DNA of 64,000 bases from Microbacterium sp. CBA3102 (GCF_007954505.1 NZ_CP042412.1:620001-684000); one strand, 5' to 3'; shown: positions 46,120 to 55,358, counted from the stretch's first letter. Translations and numbers: made by a program. Notes: generated by a model from the sequence alone, not told the origin.

Positions 46120-47328
46120 TCACCCGGTGAGGGTGAAGAGCACCTCGGTGCGGTTTCCCGACGCGTCGAACACCTCGAGCACGTTGGTTCCGGCCACCGC
46201 ACCGAAGACACCCGGCTTCACGAAGTTCAGGTCGCTCCAGGCGTTATCGGTCAGATCCTTCGGCACACCGTTGACCGACAGCCTGTCGACCTTGCCGGCG
46301 TCGTACAGCTTGAAGCTGACCTTCGAGTACGCGTCGGGAGATCCCGTCGTGAACGACTCCCCCGGCTTCACGGTCACGGTCGGAGCCGTGCGATCCCGCG
46401 GAGCGGCGCGATACTCGGTCGGCTCCCCCTTGAGCTCCTGCGTGATCCCCGAGAGGTACGCCGACTGATCCGTCGCGGTCAGGTTGTACGCCACGTAGAC
46501 CCCGTATCCGTCGGCGACCGTGCGTCGGGCGAAGTCCGCGGCGGTCGCGGCGCTCGTGTTCGCCAGGTCGATCGCAGCGGCACCGAGGCGGGTGCGATCT
46601 TCGAGCCCGGGCACCGTGGGGGCGTCGTACGTCGGGTAATAGGGGTTCCAGGCGTAGTCGATCACACCGTCGACGTCGAACGCATCGAAGTCGGTGGTGG
46701 TGTAGGACGGGCCGATCGCGTAGAGGCTGATGATCTTGTCCGATCCCAGGCGCTCGCGCAGCGCGGTCGCCAGCCAGCCGAACGACTGCGCGTTGGGCTG
46801 CGGGGTGCCGTTCGCGCCGTAGTTCGTCCACTCGTCGTCGAAGTCGATCCCATCGAGGCCGTAGGTCGTCACCGCATCGGCCAGCTCTGCGGCGAAGGCG
46901 TCCGCCGCGGCGAACGAGGTGAAGTTCGCGAAACCCGCACCCTGGTGGTTGCCGAGCACGGAGAGCAGCACCTTCGTGCCCTGTGCCTGCAGCGGACGGA
47001 TCTGGTTCTCCGCGTCCTGGAGCGTCTCGGTGACCCGATCATTCAGGTGCAGATACGCCTTCTCTCCGTCGTAGTTGATGTTGGCGGCGAAGATCATCGC
47101 GAGGTCGACGGCGGCGCGCCCGGAATCCGCGAGGGTGTAGTCGGCGACGTTGGCTAAATCGTTCGAGTTCACCTCGACATAGACGGCGAGCTGGGGGTCC
47201 GCCTCCACCCCCTCGGCAGCGGTCGCGGGTGAGGCGGTCGCGACGAAGGACATCGCGATCACCGCACTCGCGGCGACAGTGAATCCCTGTCGTAGACGGT
47301 GAAGCTTCCTGGAATGTGGCCGACTCAT
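46120..47328 (-). CDS. Secreted GH18 endo-beta-N-acetylglucosaminidase, Endo H-like
   Basis: A 402-residue protein with a clear secretion signal (basic residues 1-14, hydrophobic 17-30, likely cleavage after ATASPATAA near 38). The catalytic domain (about 45-310) follows Streptomyces Endo H closely: LGNHQGAGFANF (125-136), DGIDFDDEWTNYG (159-171) with acid Glu166 and Asp164, KIISLYAIGPSY, and YAWNPYYPTY. This enzyme cleaves between the two core GlcNAc residues of high-mannose N-glycans. A C-terminal domain (about 320-402) is beta-rich with DRTAPTVTVKPG, typical of an Ig-like or surface-attachment module. It is tail to tail with GH92 with no gap. Confidence 0.92.
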   Translation of the reverse strand: MSRPHSRKLHRLRQGFTVAASAVIAMSFVATASPATAAEGVEADPQLAVYVEVNSNDLANVADYTLADSGRAAVDLAMIFAANINYDGEKAYLHLNDRVTETLQDAENQIRPLQAQGTKVLLSVLGNHQGAGFANFTSFAAADAFAAELADAVTTYGLDGIDFDDEWTNYGANGTPQPNAQSFGWLATALRERLGSDKIISLYAIGPSYTTTDFDAFDVDGVIDYAWNPYYPTYDAPTVPGLEDRTRLGAAAIDLANTSAATAADFARRTVADGYGVYVAYNLTATDQSAYLSGITQELKGEPTEYRAAPRDRTAPTVTVKPGESFTTGSPDAYSKVSFKLYDAGKVDRLSVNGVPKDLTDNAWSDLNFVKPGVFGAVAGTNVLEVFDASGNRTEVLFTLTG

Positions 47329-47391
47329 GGCAGATCGTCTCCCTCTTCATCGAAATCGAGATCAGGCCGCATCAGAGCGACCTGCCGCCGA

Positions 47392-47405
47392 CTATATCGC
47401 TTAAG
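47392..47405. promoter_or_regulatory. LacI-type operator, site 5 (upstream of the Endo H-like gene)
   Basis: CTATATCGCTTAAG, 63 bases before the endoglycosidase start. It matches sites 1-4 at the conserved positions and ties the secreted enzyme to the same regulon. Confidence 0.66.
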
Positions 47406-47554
47406 TAGAAGCCTGTACAGATCGGACGAAGGACGACACCTCTCTGTTCCTGCACCCGGTCAGCGATCCGTGGGTTGTACACGTGCGCCGGGTTCTCCAC
47501 GCGCCGGAACCGGAATACCGTGACATCGTGACCTTCCGGAACGACACTGGAGGC

Positions 47555-47800
47555 ATGCGCTTGAACGACCCGCAGGTATGGACGCTGATCGGAGTGTTCG
47601 CCGCCGTCATGCTCGGCGGGATGACGCTCATGACCACGCAGCTCAGTCGCATCATCCGCGCCGAGACCGATCGCATCCACGGCACGCTCTCCGCGCGCAT
47701 CGACGCCGTCGTCGACCGCCTTGACCGCATCGAGGCGAAGGTCGACGACCTCGACAAGGAGCTCACGAACCTCGCCGTGCGGTTCTGGCGCTCGCAGTGA
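47555..47800 (+). CDS. Small membrane protein with a coiled-coil tail
   Basis: An 81-residue protein; I start at ATG 47555 because GGAGG lies 5 bases upstream, although the frame is open from 47483. One transmembrane helix (about 9-28, LIGVFAAVMLGGMTLM) is followed by a heptad-rich coiled coil with IDAVVDRLDRIEAKVDDLDKE. No function is assigned. It lies between the N-glycan locus and the isomerase/kinase operon and is likely unrelated to both. Confidence 0.7.
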   Translation: MRLNDPQVWTLIGVFAAVMLGGMTLMTTQLSRIIRAETDRIHGTLSARIDAVVDRLDRIEAKVDDLDKELTNLAVRFWRSQ

Positions 47801-47817
47801 CCCCTCCGGGCTTCCCG

Positions 47818-47837
47818 TCACCCCTCAGAGGGTGACG
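47818..47837. terminator. Hairpin at the end of the isomerase gene
   Basis: GTCACCC (47818-47824) pairs with GGGTGAC (47831-47837) around CTCAGA. The right arm is the last coding triplets of the minus-strand gene and the stop codon lies in the loop. It may end transcription from both sides. Confidence 0.45.
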
Positions 47838-49459
47838 TCGCCCACCAGATTCACCTGGATGCCCATCCCCGCGAACATCGAGGCTTTCGCGATGAGTGCC
47901 CGGTCGGCCGTCTCGGCATCCGGTGCGTAGACGAGCTGCGCGTGGTTGGCCTTGTGGCGGGCCATGAACTGATCCCGCGAGACGCCGTGCAGCACCACGT
48001 GCGCGATCGGCCACTCCGGGTTCGTGGCATCCTTCCGGCGCTGCGTCTCGTCGGCCGGGAGCTCGACGACCGAGGCACGGAAGATGTCGGCCTGCAGGAC
48101 GCCGTCGGCGATGAACACCCGCGACAGCACGATCTCCCCCGGCTGGGAGACCCCGTTGATCGTCGCACCGCCCGCCGGGAAGAACACGTGGCCCTGACGC
48201 CATCCCTCCGCGTTCTGCCACCCGCCCAGGTGCGAGGCGGGGACGGAGCCGGAGATCTCGTAGACCCACACGAACTCCCCGTCGTACTCCTCACCCCACC
48301 GCACGTCGTGCAGCGTGTTGTCCGGCACGAGTCCCATTGCACGCCACACGCGGTCGGTCACCAGCGCGTCGACCGCCACGCCCTCATCCGCTTCGTTGAA
48401 GTGCGGGAAGGCGCGTCCCTCGTGCAGCACCCGGGCACCGTCGCGCGACCTCACCGGCGGGCGCTCCGTCGAGTTCAGGATGCCCTCGGCCAGGTCGGAC
48501 GCCGGCACCAGGTCCTTCAGACCCTGCTGGTACTGGATCCCGACGGCGTCGAGGCCGAAGTCGTCCGCGATACGAAGCGCGGCGATGTACATCTTCAACT
48601 GCCACTGCACCTGCTCGCGCGTGAGCTCGGTGGCGGCATCCGTCCCGAAGCGGAACGTCATGCCCGCATCGATCAGCCAGTCGTACGCGGCGTCCGCCTC
48701 GTCTTCGGTGACGGTGAGCATCTCGGCGTAGAGCGCCGACTGCGACAGCCGCTCCTTGTAGATGCCCGTCTTGTTGAGCAGCTCGTCGTCGAAGATCGCG
48801 TTGTACATGCCCATGCAGCCCTCGTCGAACACGCCGATGATGGCCTTCTCGGCGAGCAGCTCCGCGGCGAGCGCCTCGCCCAACTGCTTCTCGGGGCTGT
48901 CCGGCAGCTCCGGCAGGGGACGCACGTGCGAGGCGTCGTGCGCGATGGAGCCCGTCTCGGTCCACTCCCGGATGCCGTTCCGGAACCACTCGTCGGTGAA
49001 GTCGACCGACCAGGTCGTGGCGTACGGCTTGCCCATCTTGGTGAGGCCCGCGTTCAAGCCGAGGAGGCCGACGAGGCCGGGCCAGTCGCCGGCGAAGTTC
49101 GCGACCGTGAGGATCGGGCCCTCGTGGGTGCGCAGACCGGCGAGCACATGGTGGGAGTACTGCCAGTTGGCGATCGCGACGATCAGAGGCGCGTCGACCG
49201 GGATGCTCCGGAAGACCTCGAGCCCCATGCGCTGGCTGGAGATGAAGCCGTGACCGGTGGCGGGATCGACGCCGAAGGGACGGATCACCTGCCACCCGAG
49301 GTCGTCGAGCACACCGGTGACCCCGGTCTCGAGCTCGACCTGAGTGGGCCAGCCCGCGACGTTCGCCGACTCTCGCAGATCACCCGAGGTGATGAGGTAC
49401 GCCGTCTTCGGGGCGGCAGCCGGACGCGATGCCGGGGCCGGCAGGGTGTAGGTGGTCAT
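47825..49459 (-). CDS. L-fucose/L-arabinose isomerase-family protein
   Basis: A 544-residue cytosolic protein. It opens KTAYLITSGDLRESANVAGW, followed by ANWQYSHHVLAGL near residue 98 and GVFDEGCMGMYNAIFDDELL near residue 208, which fits the fucose/arabinose isomerase fold where Glu and Asp ligands hold Mn. C-terminal metal-proximal residues (HVFFPAGGATINGVSQPGE) are also preserved. The sugar is not defined by sequence. It is coupled by a 4-base overlap to an FGGY kinase, so an aldose-to-ketose step before phosphorylation is likely. Confidence 0.8.
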   Translation of the reverse strand: MTTYTLPAPASRPAAAPKTAYLITSGDLRESANVAGWPTQVELETGVTGVLDDLGWQVIRPFGVDPATGHGFISSQRMGLEVFRSIPVDAPLIVAIANWQYSHHVLAGLRTHEGPILTVANFAGDWPGLVGLLGLNAGLTKMGKPYATTWSVDFTDEWFRNGIREWTETGSIAHDASHVRPLPELPDSPEKQLGEALAAELLAEKAIIGVFDEGCMGMYNAIFDDELLNKTGIYKERLSQSALYAEMLTVTEDEADAAYDWLIDAGMTFRFGTDAATELTREQVQWQLKMYIAALRIADDFGLDAVGIQYQQGLKDLVPASDLAEGILNSTERPPVRSRDGARVLHEGRAFPHFNEADEGVAVDALVTDRVWRAMGLVPDNTLHDVRWGEEYDGEFVWVYEISGSVPASHLGGWQNAEGWRQGHVFFPAGGATINGVSQPGEIVLSRVFIADGVLQADIFRASVVELPADETQRRKDATNPEWPIAHVVLHGVSRDQFMARHKANHAQLVYAPDAETADRALIAKASMFAGMGIQVNLVGDVTL

Positions 49460-50979
49460 GATTCCTCCGGTGTTGGGGTCGGGGTGAGCGGGGAGCCGCC
49501 TCGCTGTGCGGCCGCGAGTTCGTGCACCACGGGTCGGGATCCCTCATAGAGCCGCCGGTAGCGCGCGAACAGGGAGTCATAGAACGGTCGCAACCCGTCA
49601 TCCGGGCGGATCCGCTCTGACATGGGGTTCCACTCCGTGATCGCCGGGCGCTCGTCGGGCACCGCCGTCGCGGTCGCCGCGAGAAAGGCCGCTCCGTAGC
49701 TCGCGCCGATCGTGGTCGCAGGCACCTCCTGGACGAGGCCGGTGACGTCGGACACGACCTGGAGCCAAAGCCGACCCTGTGTTCCGCCCCCCACCGCGAC
49801 GATGCGGCGGATGTCGGCGCCGGCCGCCCGCATGGTCTCGACGTTGTGCCGCACACCGAGTGCGGTCGCTTCTAGCATCGCTCGGTAGAGGTCGCCGCGC
49901 GTGTGCTCGAGTGTGAGCCCGGCGATCACGCCCCGGGCGTCCGGGTCCTGGATCGGCGTGCGCTCGCCCGCGAAGTAGGGCAGCACGAGAAGGCCGCGCG
50001 CTCCGGCACCCGACGCGGCAGCCTCGGCGAGCAGTTCAGGATAGTCGGCACCGGTCAGCCCTTTGAGCCAGGCGGTCAGAGCCCCGGATGTCGACAGCCC
50101 GCCGGCGAGGTTGCGCGTACCGGCGAAGGCCCCCGCCGTGGTCCACATGGACGGGGTCCGCAGGGTCTCTTCACCGGTGGCCACGAGGAACATGGTCGTG
50201 CCGTACATCAGCATCAGGTCGCCGGGCTCGTGCGCGCCGACGCTGACAGCTTCCGTCCAGGCATCGATCGTCCCCGCGATCACGGGCGTTCCCAGAGGGA
50301 TCCCGGTGACCGATTCTGCCTCAGCCGTCACCTCTCCGGCGATCTCCCCCGCCCACTGCAGGCGCGGCTGCTCGATGCCCCCGGCGTACCGCTCCCACCA
50401 CGGGTCGTGCCACCGCTCCCCCTCGATGTCGTAGAGAGGAGAAACCTGGCTGGCGGACTGGTGATCGAGCACGTACGCTCCCGTGAGCCGACGGACGAGC
50501 CAGGACGCCGGCATGTACAGACGTCGTGCGCGTTCCCATGCCTCGGGCTCCTCCTCCGCAACCCACGCGATCTTCGGTCCGCCCGCCTGCGAGGTCAGTG
50601 TCGACCCTCCGACACGCGTGATCTCCTCGACACCGAGCTCATGCGTGAGACGCTCGATCTGCGCGGTCGAACGGGTGTCGACCCCGTACAGGATCGCGGG
50701 GCGCACGGGGGCGTCCCGTTCATCGACGAGCAGGACACAGGGTCCCATGCCACTGACCCCCACCCCCACGATCTCGGCCTCCGGGACTCCGGCGAGCAGT
50801 TCGCGCACGATCGCGACGAACTCCTCCCACCAGATCGCGGCGTCCATCTCGACCCAGCCGGAGTGCGGTCGTTCCACGTCATGCGCCCTGGTCGCGGATG
50901 CCGCGATGACGCCGTCGGGCCCCACCAGCACGCCCTTGCTGCTGGACGTGCCGATGTCCACCCCGAGGGTGCAGCGCAT
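49456..50979 (-). CDS. FGGY-family sugar kinase, xylulokinase-like
   Basis: A 507-residue kinase from ATG 50979; AGGAGGA lies upstream, and the 32 further codons of open frame look noncoding. Phosphate-1 loop LGVDIGTSSSKGVLV (5-19), catalytic Asp239 in AGTIDAWTEA, and phosphate-2 AVGGGTQGRLWLQ near residue 415 are present. The family phosphorylates ketoses such as D-xylulose or L-fuculose. It pairs with the isomerase in one operon, with a GAAATCGATTTC palindrome 56 bases upstream. Confidence 0.87.
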   Translation of the reverse strand: MRCTLGVDIGTSSSKGVLVGPDGVIAASATRAHDVERPHSGWVEMDAAIWWEEFVAIVRELLAGVPEAEIVGVGVSGMGPCVLLVDERDAPVRPAILYGVDTRSTAQIERLTHELGVEEITRVGGSTLTSQAGGPKIAWVAEEEPEAWERARRLYMPASWLVRRLTGAYVLDHQSASQVSPLYDIEGERWHDPWWERYAGGIEQPRLQWAGEIAGEVTAEAESVTGIPLGTPVIAGTIDAWTEAVSVGAHEPGDLMLMYGTTMFLVATGEETLRTPSMWTTAGAFAGTRNLAGGLSTSGALTAWLKGLTGADYPELLAEAAASGAGARGLLVLPYFAGERTPIQDPDARGVIAGLTLEHTRGDLYRAMLEATALGVRHNVETMRAAGADIRRIVAVGGGTQGRLWLQVVSDVTGLVQEVPATTIGASYGAAFLAATATAVPDERPAITEWNPMSERIRPDDGLRPFYDSLFARYRRLYEGSRPVVHELAAAQRGGSPLTPTPTPEES

Positions 50980-51034
50980 GGAGTCCTCCTCCTGCCGGGA
51001 CGACCGAGTCCGTGGCTTGTTCGACACTGTACGC

Positions 51035-51046
51035 GAAATCGATTTC
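51035..51046. promoter_or_regulatory. LacI-type operator upstream of the kinase-isomerase operon
   Basis: GAAATCGATTTC, a perfect 12-bp palindrome with central CG, 56 bases before the kinase start. A related half-conserved site precedes the adjacent LacI gene. Confidence 0.7.
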
Positions 51047-51098
51047 ATGATGCAAGGGCGTGCGCGCTCCCGCATCGACCCTTCCGGTCGCGGTCCGC

Positions 51099-52085
51099 TC
51101 AGCGCCGGGTGGCGCTGGCCGGCTGGACCTCGTTGCGCAGCACGACAGTGCGAGCCGGTTGCGTATCGCCGTCGATCCGATCGAGCAACATCCGCGCCGC
51201 GGTCACGCCCATATGCCGCGCGGGCAAGCGCACCACGGTCACGGCTGTCGGAGAAAGCGTCGTGAACGGCAGAGAACCGATGACCGCCACGCCGACGTCC
51301 GGCGGAGTGAGCCCATGCTCGGTGAGCACCTGGATAGCTCCCACACCGATGAGGTTGTTGCCCGCGACGACCGCATCGGGCGGTTCGCGAAGCGCGAGCA
51401 GCTCTTCCATCGCCGACCGACCACCGTCGACGCGGAACGTCGTGAAGCGCTCGAGCTCGTCGAGGGCGTGACCGGGGTGCGCCGAGGCGAGCACAGAGCG
51501 CCAGCCCGCGGCGCGTTCAGCGGCGGTGTCGATGTGCGCGGGGCCCCCGATGTAGGCGATGCGGCGGTGCCCGGCGTCTATCAGGCTCCGGGTGGCCGAT
51601 GTCCCCGCCGACCGATTGGCCATCATGACGCTGTCGATGTCGTAGCTCGTGCTGCGATCGACGGCCACGACAGGGCGGCCGGTGGCGAGGACACCGTCGA
51701 GGTCGGAGCGCTCATCGGCTGTCGCGATGATCACTCCGGACATGTTCTCGGCGATCGCGATCCGCAGATAGGTGGCCTCCTTCTCCACCTGCGCGTCCGA
51801 GTTGCAGAGCACGACCGAGTATCCGGCCTCGGAGGCGACATCCTCCACGCCGCGCGCCATCTCGGTGAAGTAGGGATTCTCGATGTCGGGGATCACGAGC
51901 GCGATGACCTCGGAACTCTGGCGCCGTAGCGTGCGGGCGGTGCGATTGGGAGTGAACTTCAGCTTCTCCGCGGCGTTGCGCACGGCCGCCACCTTCTCCT
52001 CGGACACGTTCGTCCCGTTGAACACGCGCGAGACTGTCGCGGGCGAGACCCCCGCGAGTTCGGCGACGTCGTAGATCGTTGCCAT
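51099..52085 (-). CDS. LacI-family regulator of the isomerase-kinase operon
   Basis: A 328-residue repressor. I start at ATG 52085 (MATIYDVAELAGVSPATVSRVF), since the 60 codons before it are not LacI-like. HTH residues 1-25 and hinge RTARTLRRQSSEVIALVIPD are followed by the effector domain with DRSTSYDIDSVMMANRSAG and VAVIGSLPFTTLSPTAVTVV. It lies directly upstream of the kinase gene and a palindrome lies before both, so it most likely represses them. Confidence 0.88.
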   Translation of the reverse strand: MATIYDVAELAGVSPATVSRVFNGTNVSEEKVAAVRNAAEKLKFTPNRTARTLRRQSSEVIALVIPDIENPYFTEMARGVEDVASEAGYSVVLCNSDAQVEKEATYLRIAIAENMSGVIIATADERSDLDGVLATGRPVVAVDRSTSYDIDSVMMANRSAGTSATRSLIDAGHRRIAYIGGPAHIDTAAERAAGWRSVLASAHPGHALDELERFTTFRVDGGRSAMEELLALREPPDAVVAGNNLIGVGAIQVLTEHGLTPPDVGVAVIGSLPFTTLSPTAVTVVRLPARHMGVTAARMLLDRIDGDTQPARTVVLRNEVQPASATRR

Positions 52086-52177
52086 GCGCTCCCCTGCTCC
52101 CCGCTGACACCTACTCCCACCGACCGCGGCCGGTGCTGCAACAGTATCGCGCGGGGACCGGAATTCCTTGCGCGGGT

Positions 52178-52189
52178 GAAATCGATGCC
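52178..52189. promoter_or_regulatory. Partial operator upstream of the LacI gene
   Basis: GAAATCGATGCC keeps one arm of the GAAATCGATTTC palindrome and part of the other, 93 bases before the regulator. It suggests weak autoregulation. Confidence 0.45.
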
Positions 52190-52261
52190 AGGGTCGCAAA
52201 GCCGCTACCGAGAGCTCTCCGCCTGCGCGTGCGCACCAGCGTCGCCTCACCGGCAGCCGTC

Positions 52262-53131
52262 TCACCGGTGCGCGGCCACCACCTCGGCGACGGCGGTGCG
52301 CTCGGCGGCACTCGGCTCGGCGATCGCCATGCGGCAGTGCGTGTCGACCACGTCGAGCACGCGGTAGGCCTCTTTCATGCGCGCCATGTCGCCGCCGATG
52401 AGGGCGACCACATCGTCGACCGCGGCCTGCGCAGCGGTGATGGCTGCCGCATCTCCGGCCCGCCCGGCGTCGGCGAGGGCGCGGAACGGTTTCGGCGTCA
52501 CGGATGACACCCCGGAGACGACACCCTGGGCGCCCACCTCGACGGCGGCGATCAGGTCGCGGTCGGCGCCGGTGTAGAGCTCGAAGTCGGCGGGCACGAC
52601 GGCGCGGTAGGCGGCGATGTCGTCGAGTGAGAGCTCGCTGATCTTGGCTCCCACCACGTTGGGCAGCTCCGCGAGCCGCACGAGGAGCTCCGGCGACACC
52701 GGGTTTCCACTCCGCGCCGGGTAGATGTACACGTACAGGCGCCCGTCGCCGACGGCGTCCGACACCGCACGGTAGTACTCGAAGATCGAGCCGTCCGTCG
52801 CCTTCAGGTAGTAGGGCGTGAGCGCGGCGAACTCGACGGCGCCCAGCTCACGGGCGATGCGGGTCAGGCGCACGGCCTCGAAGGTACTGGGCCGACCGAC
52901 ATGCACGACCACGCGCATCCGCTCCTTCAACTCGGCCAGAGCGGCTTCCACGATGGCCGCGAACTCGCCGGCATCCACAGCGGGGAACTCCCCCGTCGTT
53001 CCGAGCACGAAGGCCCCCTCGTTCCCCGAGTCGGCGACGAATCGGAAGATCGCACGCGAACCCTCGATGTCGAGGGTGCCGTCGCGGTGGAACGCGGTGG
53101 GCACGGCGGTCAGGATGTCGTAGCGGGTCAC
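52262..53131 (-). CDS. DapA-family aldolase/dehydratase
   Basis: A 289-residue TIM-barrel lyase from GTG 53131, overlapping the tctA stop by 4 bases. It has GTTGEFPAVD (44-53), the Tyr in YVYIYP (Tyr137) and Schiff-base Lys163 (VVGAKIS). Family members include dihydrodipicolinate synthase, N-acetylneuraminate lyase, 2-keto-3-deoxygluconate aldolase and 5-dehydro-4-deoxyglucarate dehydratase. As it sits in a tripartite-transporter operon rather than with lysine genes, a sugar-acid or related catabolic substrate is more likely than DapA itself. Confidence 0.82.
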   Translation of the reverse strand: MTRYDILTAVPTAFHRDGTLDIEGSRAIFRFVADSGNEGAFVLGTTGEFPAVDAGEFAAIVEAALAELKERMRVVVHVGRPSTFEAVRLTRIARELGAVEFAALTPYYLKATDGSIFEYYRAVSDAVGDGRLYVYIYPARSGNPVSPELLVRLAELPNVVGAKISELSLDDIAAYRAVVPADFELYTGADRDLIAAVEVGAQGVVSGVSSVTPKPFRALADAGRAGDAAAITAAQAAVDDVVALIGGDMARMKEAYRVLDVVDTHCRMAIAEPSAAERTAVAEVVAAHR

Positions 53132-54783
53132 TTCTCGGTCTCCTCGGAGTTCTTGCGGGACGTGCGGGCACGACGCTTCGGGGCGTCGATGTTGCGGACG
53201 GTGGAGGTGAGCAGGTCGGGCTGCGCGGCGAGCTCGTCGTGCGCCTTCTCGATCTGCTGGATGCTGTCGTCGTGGAGGATGGAATCCGCGAGGGAGCCGC
53301 GCTCGGCACGGGGGCGACGAGCGGCACGGATCGCCGGCATCACGATCGAGAGCACCGCCAGGGCGAGGAGCACGAGCGCGATGGGGCTGACGACCTCGAA
53401 GAACGGACGCGTGGGCAGGATGGCCAGCGTGCGGGCGAGGTTCTCTTCGGCGAGCGGTCCGAGCAGGAGCCCGAGCACCACGGGGCCGGCCGGCACCTGC
53501 ATGCGCTTGAGCATCACCCCGATCACACCGAAGACGAGCATCGTCACCACGGTCGAGAGGCTGTTGGAGGTGGCGTAGGTGCCGATGATGCAGAAGATCA
53601 GGATGCCGCTCCACAGGTACGGCTGCGGCACGTCGAGCAGCTTCACCATGCCCTTCATCCGCACCAGGCTCAGAGCGAGGGACAGGATCGTCGCGATCAG
53701 CATGATGCCGACGATCGAGACGACCAGGTCGGGGCGGTTCGTGAAGAGGGTGGGTCCGGGTGTGATGCCCCAGATGATCATGGAGCCGATCATCACGGCC
53801 ATCACGGAGTCGCCGGGGATGCCGAGTGCCATGGTCGTGGTGAGGGAGCCGCCCAAGGTCGCGCTGGAAGCACTGTCGGACGCGGCGACGCCCTCGATCG
53901 ATCCCTTGCCGAACATCTCCGGACGCTTCGACACCTTGCGCGCCCGTTCCCACCCGATGAGACCGGCGATGTCACCGCCCGCGGCGGGGATGAGACCGAC
54001 ACCGAGTCCGACCGCGCCGCCGACCGCCGTGGCACGACCGCTCTGCTTCAGCTCGGACCTGTTCGGCAGCCAGCGACCGAGGCTGGAGATGGGGCGCACG
54101 CGGGACGCGCGATGCGTGAGCAACTGGTCGAAGAGTTCCGCGATGCCGAAGAGGCCGATGATCACGGCGATGAAGTTCACGCCCTCGACGAGGTCGAGCA
54201 CCCCGAAGGTGAAGCGCTGATCGGCCGTCGCGGCGTAGGTGCCGACGGTGCCGAGCATGAGGCCGAAGAGCCCGGCGAGGATGCCCTTGAGCATCGACTT
54301 CGACGAGATGCCGATCATGATCGAGATGCCGAACACCACGAGGGCGAACAGTTCGGGGGACTTGAAGTAGTCACGGGCGAAGCTGGCGATCGGGACGGCC
54401 GCGACCGCGAACAGCACCAGCGAGGCGAGGATCCCGACGGCCGAGACGATTGCGGAGATGGTGAGTGCGAGACCTGCCCTGCCCTGCTTGGCCATCGGAT
54501 AGCCGTCGAGGGTGGTGGCGATGGAGGCGGGCGTTCCCGGAGTGTTGATGAGGATGGACGGCACCCGATCGCCGAAGTTCGCCGCGACGTAGATCGTCAG
54601 CAGCACGGCGAGGCCCTGCACGGGCTCGAGGGTCATGGTGAATCCCGCGGCGAGGGCGACGGCCATGGTCGCGGTGATGCCGGGGAAGGCGCCGACCATG
54701 AAGCCGAGCATGAGGCCGACGAGCATGTAGAGCAGGATCGAGATGTCGAGGAGCGAGTTCAGCCCCTCCAGGAGCGCGTTCAC
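53128..54783 (-). CDS. tctA: Tripartite tricarboxylate transporter large permease (TctA)
   Basis: A 551-residue membrane protein from GTG 54783 (overlaps tctB by 4 bases). About 11-12 hydrophobic segments with the conserved LVGLMLGFMVGAFPGITATMAVALAAGFT (near residue 20) and AAGGDIAGLIGWERARK near residue 265, and GIPGDSVMAVMIGSM further on. It drives import of a carboxylate with a cation gradient, handed over by TctC. The C-terminal 50 residues are basic and probably cytoplasmic. Confidence 0.92.
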   Translation of the reverse strand: MNALLEGLNSLLDISILLYMLVGLMLGFMVGAFPGITATMAVALAAGFTMTLEPVQGLAVLLTIYVAANFGDRVPSILINTPGTPASIATTLDGYPMAKQGRAGLALTISAIVSAVGILASLVLFAVAAVPIASFARDYFKSPELFALVVFGISIMIGISSKSMLKGILAGLFGLMLGTVGTYAATADQRFTFGVLDLVEGVNFIAVIIGLFGIAELFDQLLTHRASRVRPISSLGRWLPNRSELKQSGRATAVGGAVGLGVGLIPAAGGDIAGLIGWERARKVSKRPEMFGKGSIEGVAASDSASSATLGGSLTTTMALGIPGDSVMAVMIGSMIIWGITPGPTLFTNRPDLVVSIVGIMLIATILSLALSLVRMKGMVKLLDVPQPYLWSGILIFCIIGTYATSNSLSTVVTMLVFGVIGVMLKRMQVPAGPVVLGLLLGPLAEENLARTLAILPTRPFFEVVSPIALVLLALAVLSIVMPAIRAARRPRAERGSLADSILHDDSIQQIEKAHDELAAQPDLLTSTVRNIDAPKRRARTSRKNSEETEK

Positions 54784-55358
54784 AGGGGGATCCTCAGGAG
54801 CAGCCCGAACACGACGTAGACGAACGCCGTGACGGAGGCGGAGTAGATGATCAGGCTCAGCCAGCGGCGGTGACCGTAGAGGAGCATGAGGGAGGCCATC
54901 AGCAGGGCTGCGGCGATCGGGAAGACCTCGATGCGGTACCCGAAGAGGATGACCGACCCCAGCGACCACAGCGCGATGAAGGCGCCCGTGATCACCAGCG
55001 TGGCGATCACGCGCAGGTAGCCTCCGGGCTGGATGCGCTCGAGGTCGTCACGACCGGGTGCGGGGCGGGTGATCGCGATGGCGAGCAGCGCGATGGCGAC
55101 GACGACTCCGGTGACCCCGATGACGAGCGGCCAGAAGCGGGCATCGATCTGACCCGGAGCAGCCTCGCGGCGCAGCGGGATCTGCGTCGAGAGGAAGAGG
55201 TATCCGGCGGTGAACGCCAGGGCGAGGACGGCGAAGACGATCTCGAGAGGTCGCGACGCGGTCGCACCCTGGTACTCGTCGCCCGCGGAGGCGTCCGATG
55301 CGGAGACGTCCGCTGCGGAGGCGTCCGATGCGGAGGCGTCCGATGCAGAGGTCGACAT
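54780..55358 (-). CDS. tctB: Tripartite tricarboxylate transporter small permease (TctB)
   Basis: A 192-residue protein with four predicted membrane segments (about 38-58, 78-98, 112-135 and 150-185), as in TctB. The N-terminus is an unusual low-complexity stretch of SASDA repeats (residues 2-26) encoded by GGAGGCGTCCGATGC-type DNA repeats at about 55285-55350. It lies between tctC and tctA. Confidence 0.88.
   Translation of the reverse strand: MSTSASDASASDASAADVSASDASAGDEYQGATASRPLEIVFAVLALAFTAGYLFLSTQIPLRREAAPGQIDARFWPLVIGVTGVVVAIALLAIAITRPAPGRDDLERIQPGGYLRVIATLVITGAFIALWSLGSVILFGYRIEVFPIAAALLMASLMLLYGHRRWLSLIIYSASVTAFVYVVFGLLLRIPL

Noticed and set aside
52262-53953. A 563-codon fused frame continuing upstream of the DapA-family gene
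   Set aside because: The upstream part is an alternative frame of tctA; the genuine lyase begins at GTG 53131, overlapping the tctA stop.
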